Below, one piece after another: positions 8,537 to 15,455 of a DNA stretch of 50,981 nt. The notes under the pieces are model-generated. The model did not search any database, was not told the DNA's origin, and was given only the letters and a program-made list of their open reading frames with translations. Numbering within the stretch: position 1 is the stretch's first letter; each line of letters begins with the position of its first letter. Origin of the DNA: an uncultured Oscillospiraceae bacterium (lineage in GTDB: Bacteria > Bacillota > Clostridia > Oscillospirales > Oscillospiraceae); the NCBI GenBank assembly GCA_947632155.1, contig CANROF010000010.1:1-50981 (forward strand), written 5' to 3'. The translations under genes and the position numbers were made by a program.

Positions 8537-9217
8537 ATGGCGCTTGAGCTTGGAAAGATCTGTTCCGCTGAGGACATGGCCGGACTTGCCGGGAGGCTCG
8601 GCTTCCTGCCGTTTTTTAAAAACCGCATCCCCGGCTTCTCGGTGGAGGAGTGCTGTCCACGGGAGCTTTGGTTTTCCGAAAGCGCGGACGGCCCCTGGGA
8701 GTGGAAGGGCCCCGCCGTGCGGACGGGCCTGTGCCTCTACGGCAAGTTTTTCGGCGGAAAGGCGGGCTTTGTGAGCCGGGAGTGGTTCCCGGACTTCGCA
8801 AACCTCCGGCGCGACGGCTACGATTTTGACGCGCGCTTTGACGACGGACTGGCGGCCCTGAAGGACAAGAGCGTCTATGACGCGGTAGCGCGGCACGGCG
8901 CGGTGCTCTCCAGGGAGCTGAAGGACGAGCTCAATTACCGCAAGGGCGGCGCCGTCGGCTTCGACACGGTGATCACCCGGCTCCAGATGCAGACCTACAT
9001 CGTCATTTCGGACTTTGTCTACATGCGGGATAGGCACGGCCAGACCTACGGCTGGGGCGTGGCGAAATACGCGACCCCCGAGGCACAGCTCGGCGCGGAG
9101 CTTCCCCGGAGCGCCTACAGCCGGGACCCGGTCCAGTCCCGGGAGAGGATCATCGACCATTTGCGATCCGTGCTCCCGGACGCCGGGGAGGGCGGGCTTC
9201 GAAGGCTCATCGGATAG
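8537..9217 (+). CDS. AlkZ-related winged-helix protein
   Basis: 226 residues. The start is ATG 8537 after GGGAGGGG; the in-frame ATG at 8480 lies within the promoter. The sequence matches a widespread Firmicutes family annotated as AlkZ-related, with hallmark stretches LGFLPFFKNRIPGFSVEE, LWFSESADGPWEWKG, a YGKFFGGKAGFVS block, DGYDFDARFDDGLA and FDTVITRLQMQTYIV. AlkZ-type glycosylases act on crosslinked or alkylated DNA, but these short relatives have no demonstrated activity, so DNA repair is inference. It has its own promoter and no operon partner; the next gene has a separate promoter. Confidence 0.85.
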   Translation: MALELGKICSAEDMAGLAGRLGFLPFFKNRIPGFSVEECCPRELWFSESADGPWEWKGPAVRTGLCLYGKFFGGKAGFVSREWFPDFANLRRDGYDFDARFDDGLAALKDKSVYDAVARHGAVLSRELKDELNYRKGGAVGFDTVITRLQMQTYIVISDFVYMRDRHGQTYGWGVAKYATPEAQLGAELPRSAYSRDPVQSRERIIDHLRSVLPDAGEGGLRRLIG

Positions 9218-9287
9218 GGGACGGCGGCGTTTTCGCGGCCGCGGAGCCCGAAAAATCACTTTTTCCCGCCGCGGGAGAGAGTTTTTG

Positions 9288-9316
9288 TTGTTTTATTTTG
9301 CCGAATGTGGTAAGAT
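9288..9316 (+). promoter_or_regulatory. Promoter of the DivIVA-like/fumarase-beta pair
   Basis: TTGTTT (9288-9293), 17-bp spacer, TAAGAT (9311-9316). The transcript would begin near 9323, only about 10 nt before the first ATG. Confidence 0.6.
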
Positions 9317-9331
9317 GACATGAGATAACCG

Positions 9332-9856
9332 ATGAAAGCGGGTGTTTTTGCCGTGAGAGGCGAGAAAGGGAACTTCAAGGGCCGGGTCTTTGGCGGCTTC
9401 AACAGGCATGACGTCATTGATTATATCGAGACGCTGGCCGCCGAGCGCAACACCCTCGCCAGGGAAAACGAACGCCTCCGGGGGAAGATAGAGGCGCTGG
9501 AGGAGCGGCTTGAGACTCCCTCCGACCGGCCGGAGCCGGAGGCTCCCGCCAGCGCCGCCGCGGAGGCGCTGGAGGAGGAGCGCCGGGAGCTTCGCCGCGC
9601 CGCCCAGGAGGCCCTGCGGGCTCTCCGGGAGGTCAAAAGCCAGTACGACACCGTCTGCGCCGATATTAAGGTGAACGCCTCCCAGGCCGACCACGAGCTG
9701 AAGCTCCTATCCGTCAAGCTCACGGGACTTCAGAGCTCCCTTGGCGCCGCCGGGGAGAGGCTGGAGGCCATCGGCGCGGACCTGGAGGAAAAGCTGAGCG
9801 CGGCGATGGAAGAGGACGAAGAGGACGCAAAGACCGGGGAGGAGGACGTAGAGTAA
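9332..9856 (+). CDS. DivIVA/GpsB-like coiled-coil protein
   Basis: 174 residues. The N-terminal FKGRVFGGFNRHDVIDYIETLAAE carries the DivIVA signature (F-x4-FGGFNRxDV-x2-Y) used for membrane or polar targeting. A long charged coiled coil (about 35-130), a second helix and a very acidic C-terminus follow. DivIVA/GpsB proteins recruit cell-division, wall-growth or segregation factors; this short divergent member's partner is unknown. The start is uncertain: ATG 9332 lies close to the predicted transcript start with no ribosome site, while GTG 9353 has a weak GGTG-type site. Four bases separate it from the fumarase-beta gene, so the two are probably co-transcribed. Confidence 0.75.
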   Translation: MKAGVFAVRGEKGNFKGRVFGGFNRHDVIDYIETLAAERNTLARENERLRGKIEALEERLETPSDRPEPEAPASAAAEALEEERRELRRAAQEALRALREVKSQYDTVCADIKVNASQADHELKLLSVKLTGLQSSLGAAGERLEAIGADLEEKLSAAMEEDEEDAKTGEEDVE

Positions 9857-9859
9857 GCC

Positions 9860-10417
9860 GTGCAAAATGAATTTGACATAAAAACCGGTGAGCTGCGCCG
9901 CTTCGCGCCCCGGATGCGCGCCGGCGACAGGGTGCTCCTGACGGGTACCGTCTACACCTCCCGGGACCAGGCCCATATGGCCATATTCCGGCTCCTGGAT
10001 GCCGGGGAGCCCACGCCCTTTGAAATAAAAGACGCCGTCATCTATTACGCCGGGCCGACGCCGGGCCGCGACGGGATGCCCACCGGGGCCTGCGGTCCCA
10101 CCACGTCCAGCCGCATGGACGCTTTCACCCCCAGGCTCCTGGACCTGGGGCTGGCGGGGATGATCGGCAAGGGGCTGCGGAGCGAGGCCGTGCGGCAGTC
10201 CATCGTCAAAAACGGCGCCGTGTATCTGTGCGCCGTGGGCGGCGCCGGGGCGCTGATCGCCAAATCCATCAGGGAGATGGAGGAGATCGCTTTTCCGGAG
10301 CTGGGCTGCGAGTCGGTGAAGCGCCTGTACGTTGAAAAAATGCCCCTCATCGTGGGCATCGGCCCCGACGGCGGCGATATTTTCACCGAGGGTATAGAGA
10401 AGTATAGAATTCATTGA
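9860..10417 (+). CDS. Fumarate hydratase class I / tartrate dehydratase beta subunit
   Basis: 185 residues, the usual size of a stand-alone beta subunit (FumA C-terminal domain, TtdB-like). Diagnostic stretches are VLLTGTVYTSRDQAHMAI, YAGPTPGRDGMPTGACGPTTS with following SRMD, GLAGMIGKG, and AVGGAGAL. This subunit supplies the swivelling substrate-binding half of an oxygen-sensitive [4Fe-4S] hydro-lyase that interconverts fumarate and malate (or a related diacid). The iron-sulfur alpha subunit is normally the adjacent gene, but here the upstream neighbour is the DivIVA-like gene and no alpha subunit occurs in the window. GTG start 3 nt after the upstream stop; a terminator follows directly. 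Confidence 0.9.
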   Translation: MQNEFDIKTGELRRFAPRMRAGDRVLLTGTVYTSRDQAHMAIFRLLDAGEPTPFEIKDAVIYYAGPTPGRDGMPTGACGPTTSSRMDAFTPRLLDLGLAGMIGKGLRSEAVRQSIVKNGAVYLCAVGGAGALIAKSIREMEEIAFPELGCESVKRLYVEKMPLIVGIGPDGGDIFTEGIEKYRIH

Positions 10418-10421
10418 CAAG

Positions 10422-10455
10422 AGGCGCCCCAAAATGCTTTCAGGGCGCCTTTTGT
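10422..10455 (+). terminator. Terminator of the fumarase-beta transcript
   Basis: Stem AGGCGCCC / GGGCGCCT (10422-10429 with 10443-10450), 13-nt loop, then TTTGTT. Confidence 0.75.
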
Positions 10456-10467
10456 TGACATAGCAGA

Positions 10468-10577
10468 TTTACATAACAACAAAAGTTGACGTAAAAACTT
10501 AACATAACATTGTAAGTTTACATAACTTAAGTCCAATCAACTCGGAAATGTTATGTAAACAAACGGGTTTACATAAT
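10468..10577. repeat. Cluster of four TTTACATAAC-type sites
   Basis: An AT-rich 150-bp gap between convergent genes holds TTTACATAAC at 10468-10477 and 10517-10526, its inverse GTTATGTAAA at 10550-10559, and TTTACATAAT at 10568-10577. The last copy overlaps the folD stop codon. Function unknown; spacing is irregular. Confidence 0.6.
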
Positions 10578-11426
10578 ATTATTTTGCCGCTCCGCCGCCT
10601 GGACGGTGTGGGAGGCCAGCACCGCCGTTGTGACGCTGCCCACGCCGCCGGGGACTGGGGTGATGGCGGCGACAATGGGCTCCACCGCGGCAAAATCGGC
10701 GTCGCCTGTCATTTTTCCGTTTTCGTCCGTGTTGATGCCCACGTCGATCACGATCTGTCCGGGGGAGACATGCTCCCGTGTGAGGGCTTTGGCGTGTCCC
10801 ACGGCGGCGATCAGGATATCCGCCCGCCGCGTCTCCTCCTCAAGAGCCCGGGTTTTTGTGTGGCAGACTGTGACGGTGGCGTTGCGGGCCAGGAGAAGCT
10901 GGGAGACTGGCTTTCCGATGACCAGGCTCCGGCCCAGGACCGTGGCCCGCTTTCCGGCGCAGTCCACCCCGTAGTAGTCCAGTATCTCCGCGCAGCTCTG
11001 GGCGGTGCAGGGGCAAAAGCCCCGGCCGCTGCCGGTAAAGACCCCGGCCAGGGACCCGTCCGTTATGCCGTCCACGTCCTTTTCCGGGTCCAGGGCGCCG
11101 CGGACGGCGCTGTCGGAGATGTGCCCGGGCAAGGGACGGAAAATCAGCACGCCGTGTACGCTTTTGTCGGAATTGAGCCTATGGATCAGGGCCAAAAGCT
11201 CTTTTTCGGTGACGTTTTCAGGCAAAACCACACGCTTGGCCTCCACGCCGAGGCCGGCGCAGCGCTTTATGGCGCCCCGCTCGTAGTAGATGTCGGCGTC
11301 ATTTTCGCCCACGCGCACCAGCGCAAGCGTGGGGACGATGCCCTGCGCCCGCAGGGCCTGGGCTTTCACGCGGGTCTTCTCGTTCAGCGCCGCGGCGGCG
11401 GGCGCACCCTTCAGAAGCTCAGCCAT
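10569..11426 (-). CDS. folD: FolD-type methylenetetrahydrofolate dehydrogenase/cyclohydrolase family protein
   Basis: 285 residues, the standard length. It carries LNSDKSVHGVLIFRPLP, PEKDVDGITDGSLAG, the Rossmann motif VLGRSLVIGKP and PVPGGVGSVTTAVL, so the fold and NADP-binding half are clear. FolD oxidises methylene-THF and hydrolyses methenyl-THF in cytoplasmic one-carbon metabolism. By my alignment to E. coli FolD (from memory), catalytic Lys54 is Ala52 and Gln98 is Phe96, while the active-site Asp is kept. This YERGAxKR/FRPLP pattern seems shared by a clostridial subgroup, so activity may be partial or shifted. Ribosome site GGAGG; own promoter; the gene ends inside an AT-rich repeat cluster. 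Confidence 0.88.
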   Translation of the reverse strand: MAELLKGAPAAAALNEKTRVKAQALRAQGIVPTLALVRVGENDADIYYERGAIKRCAGLGVEAKRVVLPENVTEKELLALIHRLNSDKSVHGVLIFRPLPGHISDSAVRGALDPEKDVDGITDGSLAGVFTGSGRGFCPCTAQSCAEILDYYGVDCAGKRATVLGRSLVIGKPVSQLLLARNATVTVCHTKTRALEEETRRADILIAAVGHAKALTREHVSPGQIVIDVGINTDENGKMTGDADFAAVEPIVAAITPVPGGVGSVTTAVLASHTVQAAERQNNIM

Positions 11427-11468
11427 TCTCTTGACCTCCGTTTTTTAGAAAGTGAATAAGTGAATATA

Positions 11469-11497
11469 AGTATAGTTTTTTTCCGCGCCTGTGTCAA
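11469..11497 (-). promoter_or_regulatory. folD promoter
   Basis: Minus strand TTGACA (11497-11492), 17-bp spacer, TATACT (11474-11469). Confidence 0.85.
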
Positions 11498-11501
11498 CAT
11501 C

Positions 11502-11536
11502 GCAAAATAAAACCGGCCCCGCAAATGCGGGGCCGC
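11502..11536 (-). terminator. Terminator of the small lipoprotein gene
   Basis: Hairpin GGCCCCGC-AAAT-GCGGGGCC (11515-11534). Read on the minus strand it is followed by GGTTTTATTTTG. It lies some 240 bases past the lipoprotein stop because an HRE and a second copy of the hairpin lie between. Confidence 0.75.
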
Positions 11537-11744
11537 AGTTTGTCAAAAAAAACTCAAATTCAATATTTTTTCCAAGGACATGTGCCTTGGAAAAAATTCC
11601 TTTTGTCGCACAAGCGTGCGCCCTTTGGGCGTGCGCGCAGGGCGACAGCAGGGAAGTTTTCGCTGAATTTCGCAAAATTCAGCGAAAACTTTCCGCACGT
11701 TCCCCTTGTCGGAAAAGCCCGTCAGGGCTTTTTCGACAGGCTGT
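11537..11744 (-). repeat. Hairpin-rich element HRE, copy 1
   Basis: About 208 bp containing four stem-loops in the same order as the copy at 16997-17196: GTCGGAAAAGCCC stem (11709-11738), TTTTCGCTGAATTT stem, a GC-rich GTCGC...GCGAC stem and a TTTTTTCCAAGG stem. Two exact 22-bp copies of a palindrome (GGCCCCGCAAATGCGGGGCC plus GC; 11515-11536 and 11745-11766) flank it. In lipoprotein-gene orientation the order is gene, hairpin, HRE, hairpin, T-run. No coding frame. Confidence 0.8.
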
Positions 11745-11773
11745 GGCCCCGCAAATGCGGGGCCGCGCCGATT

Positions 11774-12175
11774 TTACCGGATGAGGTCGTTTGCCGGCGC
11801 GCTGTTGACGTTGGCGCCGGTGCCGTAGGGCCGGGAGCCCGTGGCGCTGCCAGTGCCGCTGCCATTGGCGCCGGTGCCGTAGGGCCGGGAGCTGGTGGAG
11901 CCGTTGGCGCCGGTCCCGCCGTTGCCGTTTGTGCCGGTGGAGCTCCTGTTGCCGTCCGTTGAGCCGTTCTGGGTCCCAGAGCCAACGTTTCCGCCGCCCA
12001 GGATGTCGTCGCCGGCGTCGCGGATGTCGTCGCCCAGGTCCTTCATGTCCTCGCCGAGGCCGTCGCCGATGATGCCGTCCTTGGTGTTGTCGTTCCTGTC
12101 GGCGTCGGAATTGCCGCAGCCGGCAAGGGAGAGGGCAATAATAAGTGACAGCACGATATAGTATGCTTTTTTCAT
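11774..12175 (-). CDS. Small Gly/Asn/Ser-rich lipoprotein
   Basis: 133 residues. A basic N-terminus, hydrophobic helix and lipobox SLAGC give a lipid-anchored exported protein. Residues about 27-62 are acidic with repeated GD/DD (GLGEDMKDLGDDIRDAGDDI), likely an amphipathic helix. The rest is low-complexity Gly/Thr/Asn/Ser with two copies of SRPYGTGAN. Ribosome site GAGGAG precedes the ATG by 6 nt. No enzymatic domain; a spacer-like envelope protein is the most that can be said. Its terminator is separated from the stop by HRE copy 1. Confidence 0.75.
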   Translation of the reverse strand: MKKAYYIVLSLIIALSLAGCGNSDADRNDNTKDGIIGDGLGEDMKDLGDDIRDAGDDILGGGNVGSGTQNGSTDGNRSSTGTNGNGGTGANGSTSSRPYGTGANGSGTGSATGSRPYGTGANVNSAPANDLIR

Positions 12176-12341
12176 AGTTCCTCCTCAAATTCTCAGGTCA
12201 ATGACCGCGAAATTCGTATGCGGAACTATTATTTGCGACGCCGCGCCGTTTGATACGTCCGAAAGTATATACCGAAAATTGGATTTTTCAGAAAAAACAC
12301 CGAAAAGACCGGCGCGAATGTTTTTTTATTGCATATTCGTC

Positions 12342-12980
12342 TTATATCGTGGCCTCGGAGTGGATGACGGCGGTGAGCATCAGGGTGTCGCCGCAGCGCT
12401 CGAATACAAGGCGCAGTATGGACCAGTCGGCGTAATCCGCCTCCGCCGTGCCGGGGTAACAGAGGTCCACGAAGTCCGCCCCGGGGAAGACGTCGGTGAC
12501 GTTCTCCCGGGAGTTTCCCACCCGGACGGCGTAATTCACGGCGATTATGGGCGCGGCGGTGTAGTCCCGGTCGAAAACGTAGCTTTTTGTGTAGTCGCCG
12601 ACGGTGAGGGTGATGGGCTTTCCGCTGTCCGGCAGGACGCCCCAGGTGAGCTTTTCGCGGCTGTCGGCGAAGTCCTTCACCTGGCGGGGCGAGAAGCTGA
12701 GATTCGTGGACAGATTCACCGTGGCGAACGGGGAGAAGATGAGCCCGAAATCCGGGTGGACCATTTTCGAAAGAGCCTCATAGTCGGAATCCTTAATGTA
12801 CTCCGCCGCCCGGAGCGCCAAAAACGTCAGCATGTCGTTGGTGACGCCCTCCTCGCCGATGAGGCACTCGCCGGGCGCGCCGGCGGAGGCGCCGCGGATG
12901 CCGGCGAAGGCGGCGCTGATGAGTATGCCCACAAGGCACCCCAGCACAGCCGCCAGAATCATAGATCTATGCCGTTTCAC
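12342..12980 (-). CDS. Uncharacterised exported/membrane-anchored protein
   Basis: 212 residues. GTG start after GAAGGAGG. One N-terminal hydrophobic helix (about 7-26) acts as a signal anchor. The rest is a compact extracytoplasmic domain containing MVHPDFGLIFSPFATVNL, LTWGVLPDSGKPITLTV, a YVFDRDY motif, a VFPGADFVDLCYPG block, and ending LRLVFERCGDTLMLTAVIHSE. I recall similar unnamed Firmicutes proteins with the same VHP...F/Y order, and a final FE...W/ML..IIH strand reminiscent of NTF2-like or lipoprotein domains, but no function. Own promoter; monocistronic. Confidence 0.75.
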   Translation of the reverse strand: MKRHRSMILAAVLGCLVGILISAAFAGIRGASAGAPGECLIGEEGVTNDMLTFLALRAAEYIKDSDYEALSKMVHPDFGLIFSPFATVNLSTNLSFSPRQVKDFADSREKLTWGVLPDSGKPITLTVGDYTKSYVFDRDYTAAPIIAVNYAVRVGNSRENVTDVFPGADFVDLCYPGTAEADYADWSILRLVFERCGDTLMLTAVIHSEATI

Positions 12981-13014
12981 GGGACGCCTCCTTCACACAG
13001 TTTTTTATTCATTC

Positions 13015-13043
13015 ATTTTAGTATATCAAAGCGCCGGATACAA
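13015..13043 (-). promoter_or_regulatory. Promoter of the 12342-12980 gene
   Basis: Minus strand TTGTAT (13043-13038), 17-bp spacer, TAAAAT (13020-13015). Confidence 0.7.
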
Positions 13044-13077
13044 CCAAGAAAAGGTTACAACTGACAACAATTTGATT

Positions 13078-13133
13078 AAGGTGACGGAAGTCGAACCCGC
13101 GCCGCTCCACGTGGGTTCGACTTCCGTCACCTT
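13078..13133. repeat. Perfect 21-bp inverted repeat between divergent promoters
   Basis: Arms 13078-13098 and 13113-13133 are exact reverse complements (core GGTGACGGAAGTCGAACCC), with a 14-nt loop. No T-run follows on either strand, and it sits upstream of both divergent genes rather than at a 3' end. The GTTCGACTTCC part resembles a tRNA T-arm, but no cloverleaf can be drawn. Confidence 0.8.
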
Positions 13134-13256
13134 AAAATTTACGCCGGCCGGTGGGAGAAATGAGAAATCCTTCCGGGGAATGGTGTTAAAATGCACAAAT
13201 CATGAAAGTTGAGCCGCGTGAATAATTCATATTCATATGAAAATCGCATGGAGCAC

Positions 13257-13285
13257 TTGCCAAAATGCAGGATAGCGCATATAAT
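13257..13285 (+). promoter_or_regulatory. Promoter of the aminotransferase gene
   Basis: TTGCCA (13257-13262), 17-bp spacer, perfect TATAAT (13280-13285). The transcript start near 13292 makes ATG 13323 the real start and rules out upstream in-frame starts. Confidence 0.85.
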
Positions 13286-13322
13286 GGCTGTAAAATCAAT
13301 TGAAGATAGGGGATATTCCGTC

Positions 13323-14522
13323 ATGAAAAGCTTATCCGATGTCGCCTCCGCCATCAAGCCCTCCGCCACCCTCGCCATCAATGCCCTCAGTCAGGAGCTG
13401 AAGGCCCAGGGAGTGGACGTGGTCAGCTTCGGCGCCGGCGAGACTGATTTCTTCACCCCCGACCCCATCAAGGCCGCGGGCATCGCCGCCATTGAGGGGA
13501 ACAAGTCCTATTATACCGCGTCCTCCGGCATCGCGCCCTTGAAAAAGGCCATCTGCGGCTACATGGAGAAGACCTTCGGCGTAAAGTACGAGCCCAAAAA
13601 CATCTGCGTGTCCTCCGGCGCCAAGCATGTTCTGTACATAGCCATGCGCGTCATGCTGAACCCCGGAGACGAGGTGATTCTCCCCGCGCCCTACTGGGTG
13701 ACGTATGAGGAGGCCATCCGGATGTGCGGCGCCACGCCCGTGATTTTAAAGACCGACGAGTCCACCAGCTTTAAGATAAGCCCGGAGCAGCTTTCCGCCG
13801 CCGTCACGGAGAAGACAAAGTGCATCATCCTCACAAATCCCTCCAACCCCACCGGGATGCTCTACTCCGAGGAGGAGATGCGGGCCCTGGGGCGGGTCAT
13901 CGTGGACAACGACCTCTACCTCATCGACGACGAGATCTACGCCACTCTGGTCTACGAGGGCAAATTCGTCTCCGCCGCCGCCATCGACCCGGAGCTTTAC
14001 GCCCGGACCGTGGTGGTCAACGGCGTATCCAAGACCTACGCCATGACCGGCTGGCGCATCGGCTTTGCCGCCGGCCCCCAGCCCATCATCAAGCTCATGG
14101 ACACCTACCTCAGCCACTCCACCGGCAACGCCTGCAACATCGCCCAGTACGCCGCCGTGGAGGCGTACAGCGGCGACCAGACCTGCGTTGAGGACATGCG
14201 CCGCGAGTTTGCGAAGCGCCGCGCCTATTTTGTGGAGCGCGTCAACGCCATGGACAAGGTGAGCTGCTTACCCCCGGACGGGGCTTTCTACATCTTCATG
14301 GACGTGTCAAAGACCTTCGGCACCACGCTGTGCGGGGAGGAGATACATGACTCCTCCGATTTCGCCCAGGCCCTTTTGAAGCACGGCCTTGTGGCCACCG
14401 TCCCCGGCGCGGCTTTCGGATCCGTGAGCCACATCCGCTGGAGCTACGCCACCAGCATGGAGAACATCAAAAAGGGCCTGGACCGGCTGGAAAAATTCCT
14501 CAATAACCAGCCCACCGCCTGA
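13323..14522 (+). CDS. Pyridoxal-phosphate class I aminotransferase, aspartate-aminotransferase-like
   Basis: 399 residues, fold-type I subgroup I-gamma size. Visible motifs: GAGETDFFTPDPIKAAG and NKSYYTASSGIAPLK near the N-terminus, CVSSGAKHVLYIA, LPAPYWVTYEE, NPSNPTG (PLP phosphate/ring contacts), the LIDDEIYATLVY Asp-Tyr pair, VNGVSKTYAMTGWRIG with the Schiff-base Lys, and IRWSYA with the substrate-carboxylate Arg. It probably moves amino groups between aspartate (or another amino acid) and 2-oxoglutarate in the cytoplasm; the exact substrate is not readable. The stop codon touches a MITE, and the gene's terminator lies beyond it. Confidence 0.92.
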   Translation: MKSLSDVASAIKPSATLAINALSQELKAQGVDVVSFGAGETDFFTPDPIKAAGIAAIEGNKSYYTASSGIAPLKKAICGYMEKTFGVKYEPKNICVSSGAKHVLYIAMRVMLNPGDEVILPAPYWVTYEEAIRMCGATPVILKTDESTSFKISPEQLSAAVTEKTKCIILTNPSNPTGMLYSEEEMRALGRVIVDNDLYLIDDEIYATLVYEGKFVSAAAIDPELYARTVVVNGVSKTYAMTGWRIGFAAGPQPIIKLMDTYLSHSTGNACNIAQYAAVEAYSGDQTCVEDMRREFAKRRAYFVERVNAMDKVSCLPPDGAFYIFMDVSKTFGTTLCGEEIHDSSDFAQALLKHGLVATVPGAAFGSVSHIRWSYATSMENIKKGLDRLEKFLNNQPTA

Positions 14523-14779
14523 TACTAATCCCTGATTAAAAACGCCAACCGAGCGGCGAGGATTTTTTGCGTCAGGCGAGGAAGACGGCGCAGAGAATAC
14601 TGTATGTATTGTCAAGCCGTCTGACGCATCGGGGCCCCCACACGGCCCGCCGTGTGGGGAGAGGAGGAGCCGAGCCTGCGCCTGAGGGCGACCAAAGGGA
14701 GCCCGAGGTTAAGCGGCTCGAGCGACGACGAGGCAAAAAAGACCGTCGCGAATTGGAGTTTTTGATTAGGGATTAGTAT
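14522..14779. mobile_element. MITE family copy 1 (258 bp, TA-flanked)
   Basis: Terminal inverted repeats: left starts TACTAATCCCTGATTAAAA, right ends TTTTGATTAGGGATTAGTA (17 of 19 complementary). TA at each outer end fits a TA target duplication, as in IS630/Tc1-mariner-type elements. The interior has no gene; it is GC-rich with a CCCCACACGGC/CCGTGTGGGG hairpin and is the reverse complement of copy 2. It lies between the aminotransferase stop (whose last base it overlaps) and the terminator. Confidence 0.85.
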
Positions 14780-14788
14780 GAAGTACCG

Positions 14789-14826
14789 TTTTCCTCCCGG
14801 ATACCTCCGGGAGGAAAATTTTTTGC
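14789..14826 (+). terminator. Aminotransferase terminator, displaced by a MITE
   Basis: 12-bp stem TTTTCCTCCCGG / CCGGGAGGAAAA (14789-14800 with 14807-14818), 6-nt loop, then TTTTTTGC. It is 266 bases past the stop codon; without the MITE it would be about 10 bases past it. From here to 14906 there is no gene. Confidence 0.9.
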
Positions 14827-14906
14827 TTCCGGCCATAATACAAGGGCTTCCGGATACGTCTTAATGAGTGAAAGGCCTTTCAAAATGAATTAAAGGAGGC
14901 GGCGGC

Positions 14907-15455
14907 GTGGAGGACGAACAAATCATCGAGCTTTTCTGGGCGAGAGACGAGGCGGCTATCCTCAAGGCCCGGGAGAAGTACGGCGGCTTCTGCCGCGCCC
15001 TGGCCCAGCGCCTTTTGGGCAGCGTCCGGGACGCGGAGGAGTGCGTCGCGGACATGCTCCTGCGGCTCTGGAACTCCATTCCGCCCCAGAGGCCGGCGTC
15101 CCTGCGGGCGTATATGGCGAAGATCACGCGAAACCTCGCCATTGACCGCTGGAGAAACGGCTCGGGCGGCCCGGAGCTTGCGGAGCTTACCCGGGAGCTG
15201 GAGGACGCTCTGCCGGGATCTCCCGGCGCGGAGAGCGAATTTGACGCCAGGGCCGCGGGCGAGGCCGTGGACAGGTGGCTCCGGGGGCTGTCCAAGGAGG
15301 ACCGGACGCTTTTCGTCCGGCGGTACTACTACGGCGAGACGGTCCGGTCCATCGCCCGCGGCCGGGGCGTGCCGGAGGGGCGGCTTGCCCAGAAGCTCCT
15401 GAGGCTGCGGGCCTCCCTGCGCCGCGCCCTGGAGAAGGAGGGAATACAAATATGA
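14907..15455 (+). CDS. ECF-type RNA polymerase sigma factor
   Basis: 182 residues, GTG start after AAAGGAGG. Region 2 (about 20-95) includes DAEECVADMLLRLWNSIPPQRPASLRAYMAKITRNLAIDRWR, with the region 2.4-like helix. Region 4 (about 125-178) has a helix-turn-helix: LSKEDRTLFVRRYYYGETVRSIA then GVPEGRLAQKLLRLR. It directs RNA polymerase to an alternative promoter set. The stop overlaps the start of the next gene (ATGA), which encodes a single-pass membrane protein placed like an anti-sigma or sensor partner. The inducing signal is unknown. Confidence 0.92.
   Translation: MEDEQIIELFWARDEAAILKAREKYGGFCRALAQRLLGSVRDAEECVADMLLRLWNSIPPQRPASLRAYMAKITRNLAIDRWRNGSGGPELAELTRELEDALPGSPGAESEFDARAAGEAVDRWLRGLSKEDRTLFVRRYYYGETVRSIARGRGVPEGRLAQKLLRLRASLRRALEKEGIQI

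Noticed and set aside
10468..10577. Possible CRISPR-like array of TTTACATAAC
   Set aside because: Repeats are only about 10 bp, spacing is irregular, one is inverted, and no cas gene is nearby.
13078..13133. tRNA gene suggested by GTTCGACTTCC
   Set aside because: Only a T-arm-like word within a long palindrome; no acceptor, D or anticodon arms can be paired.
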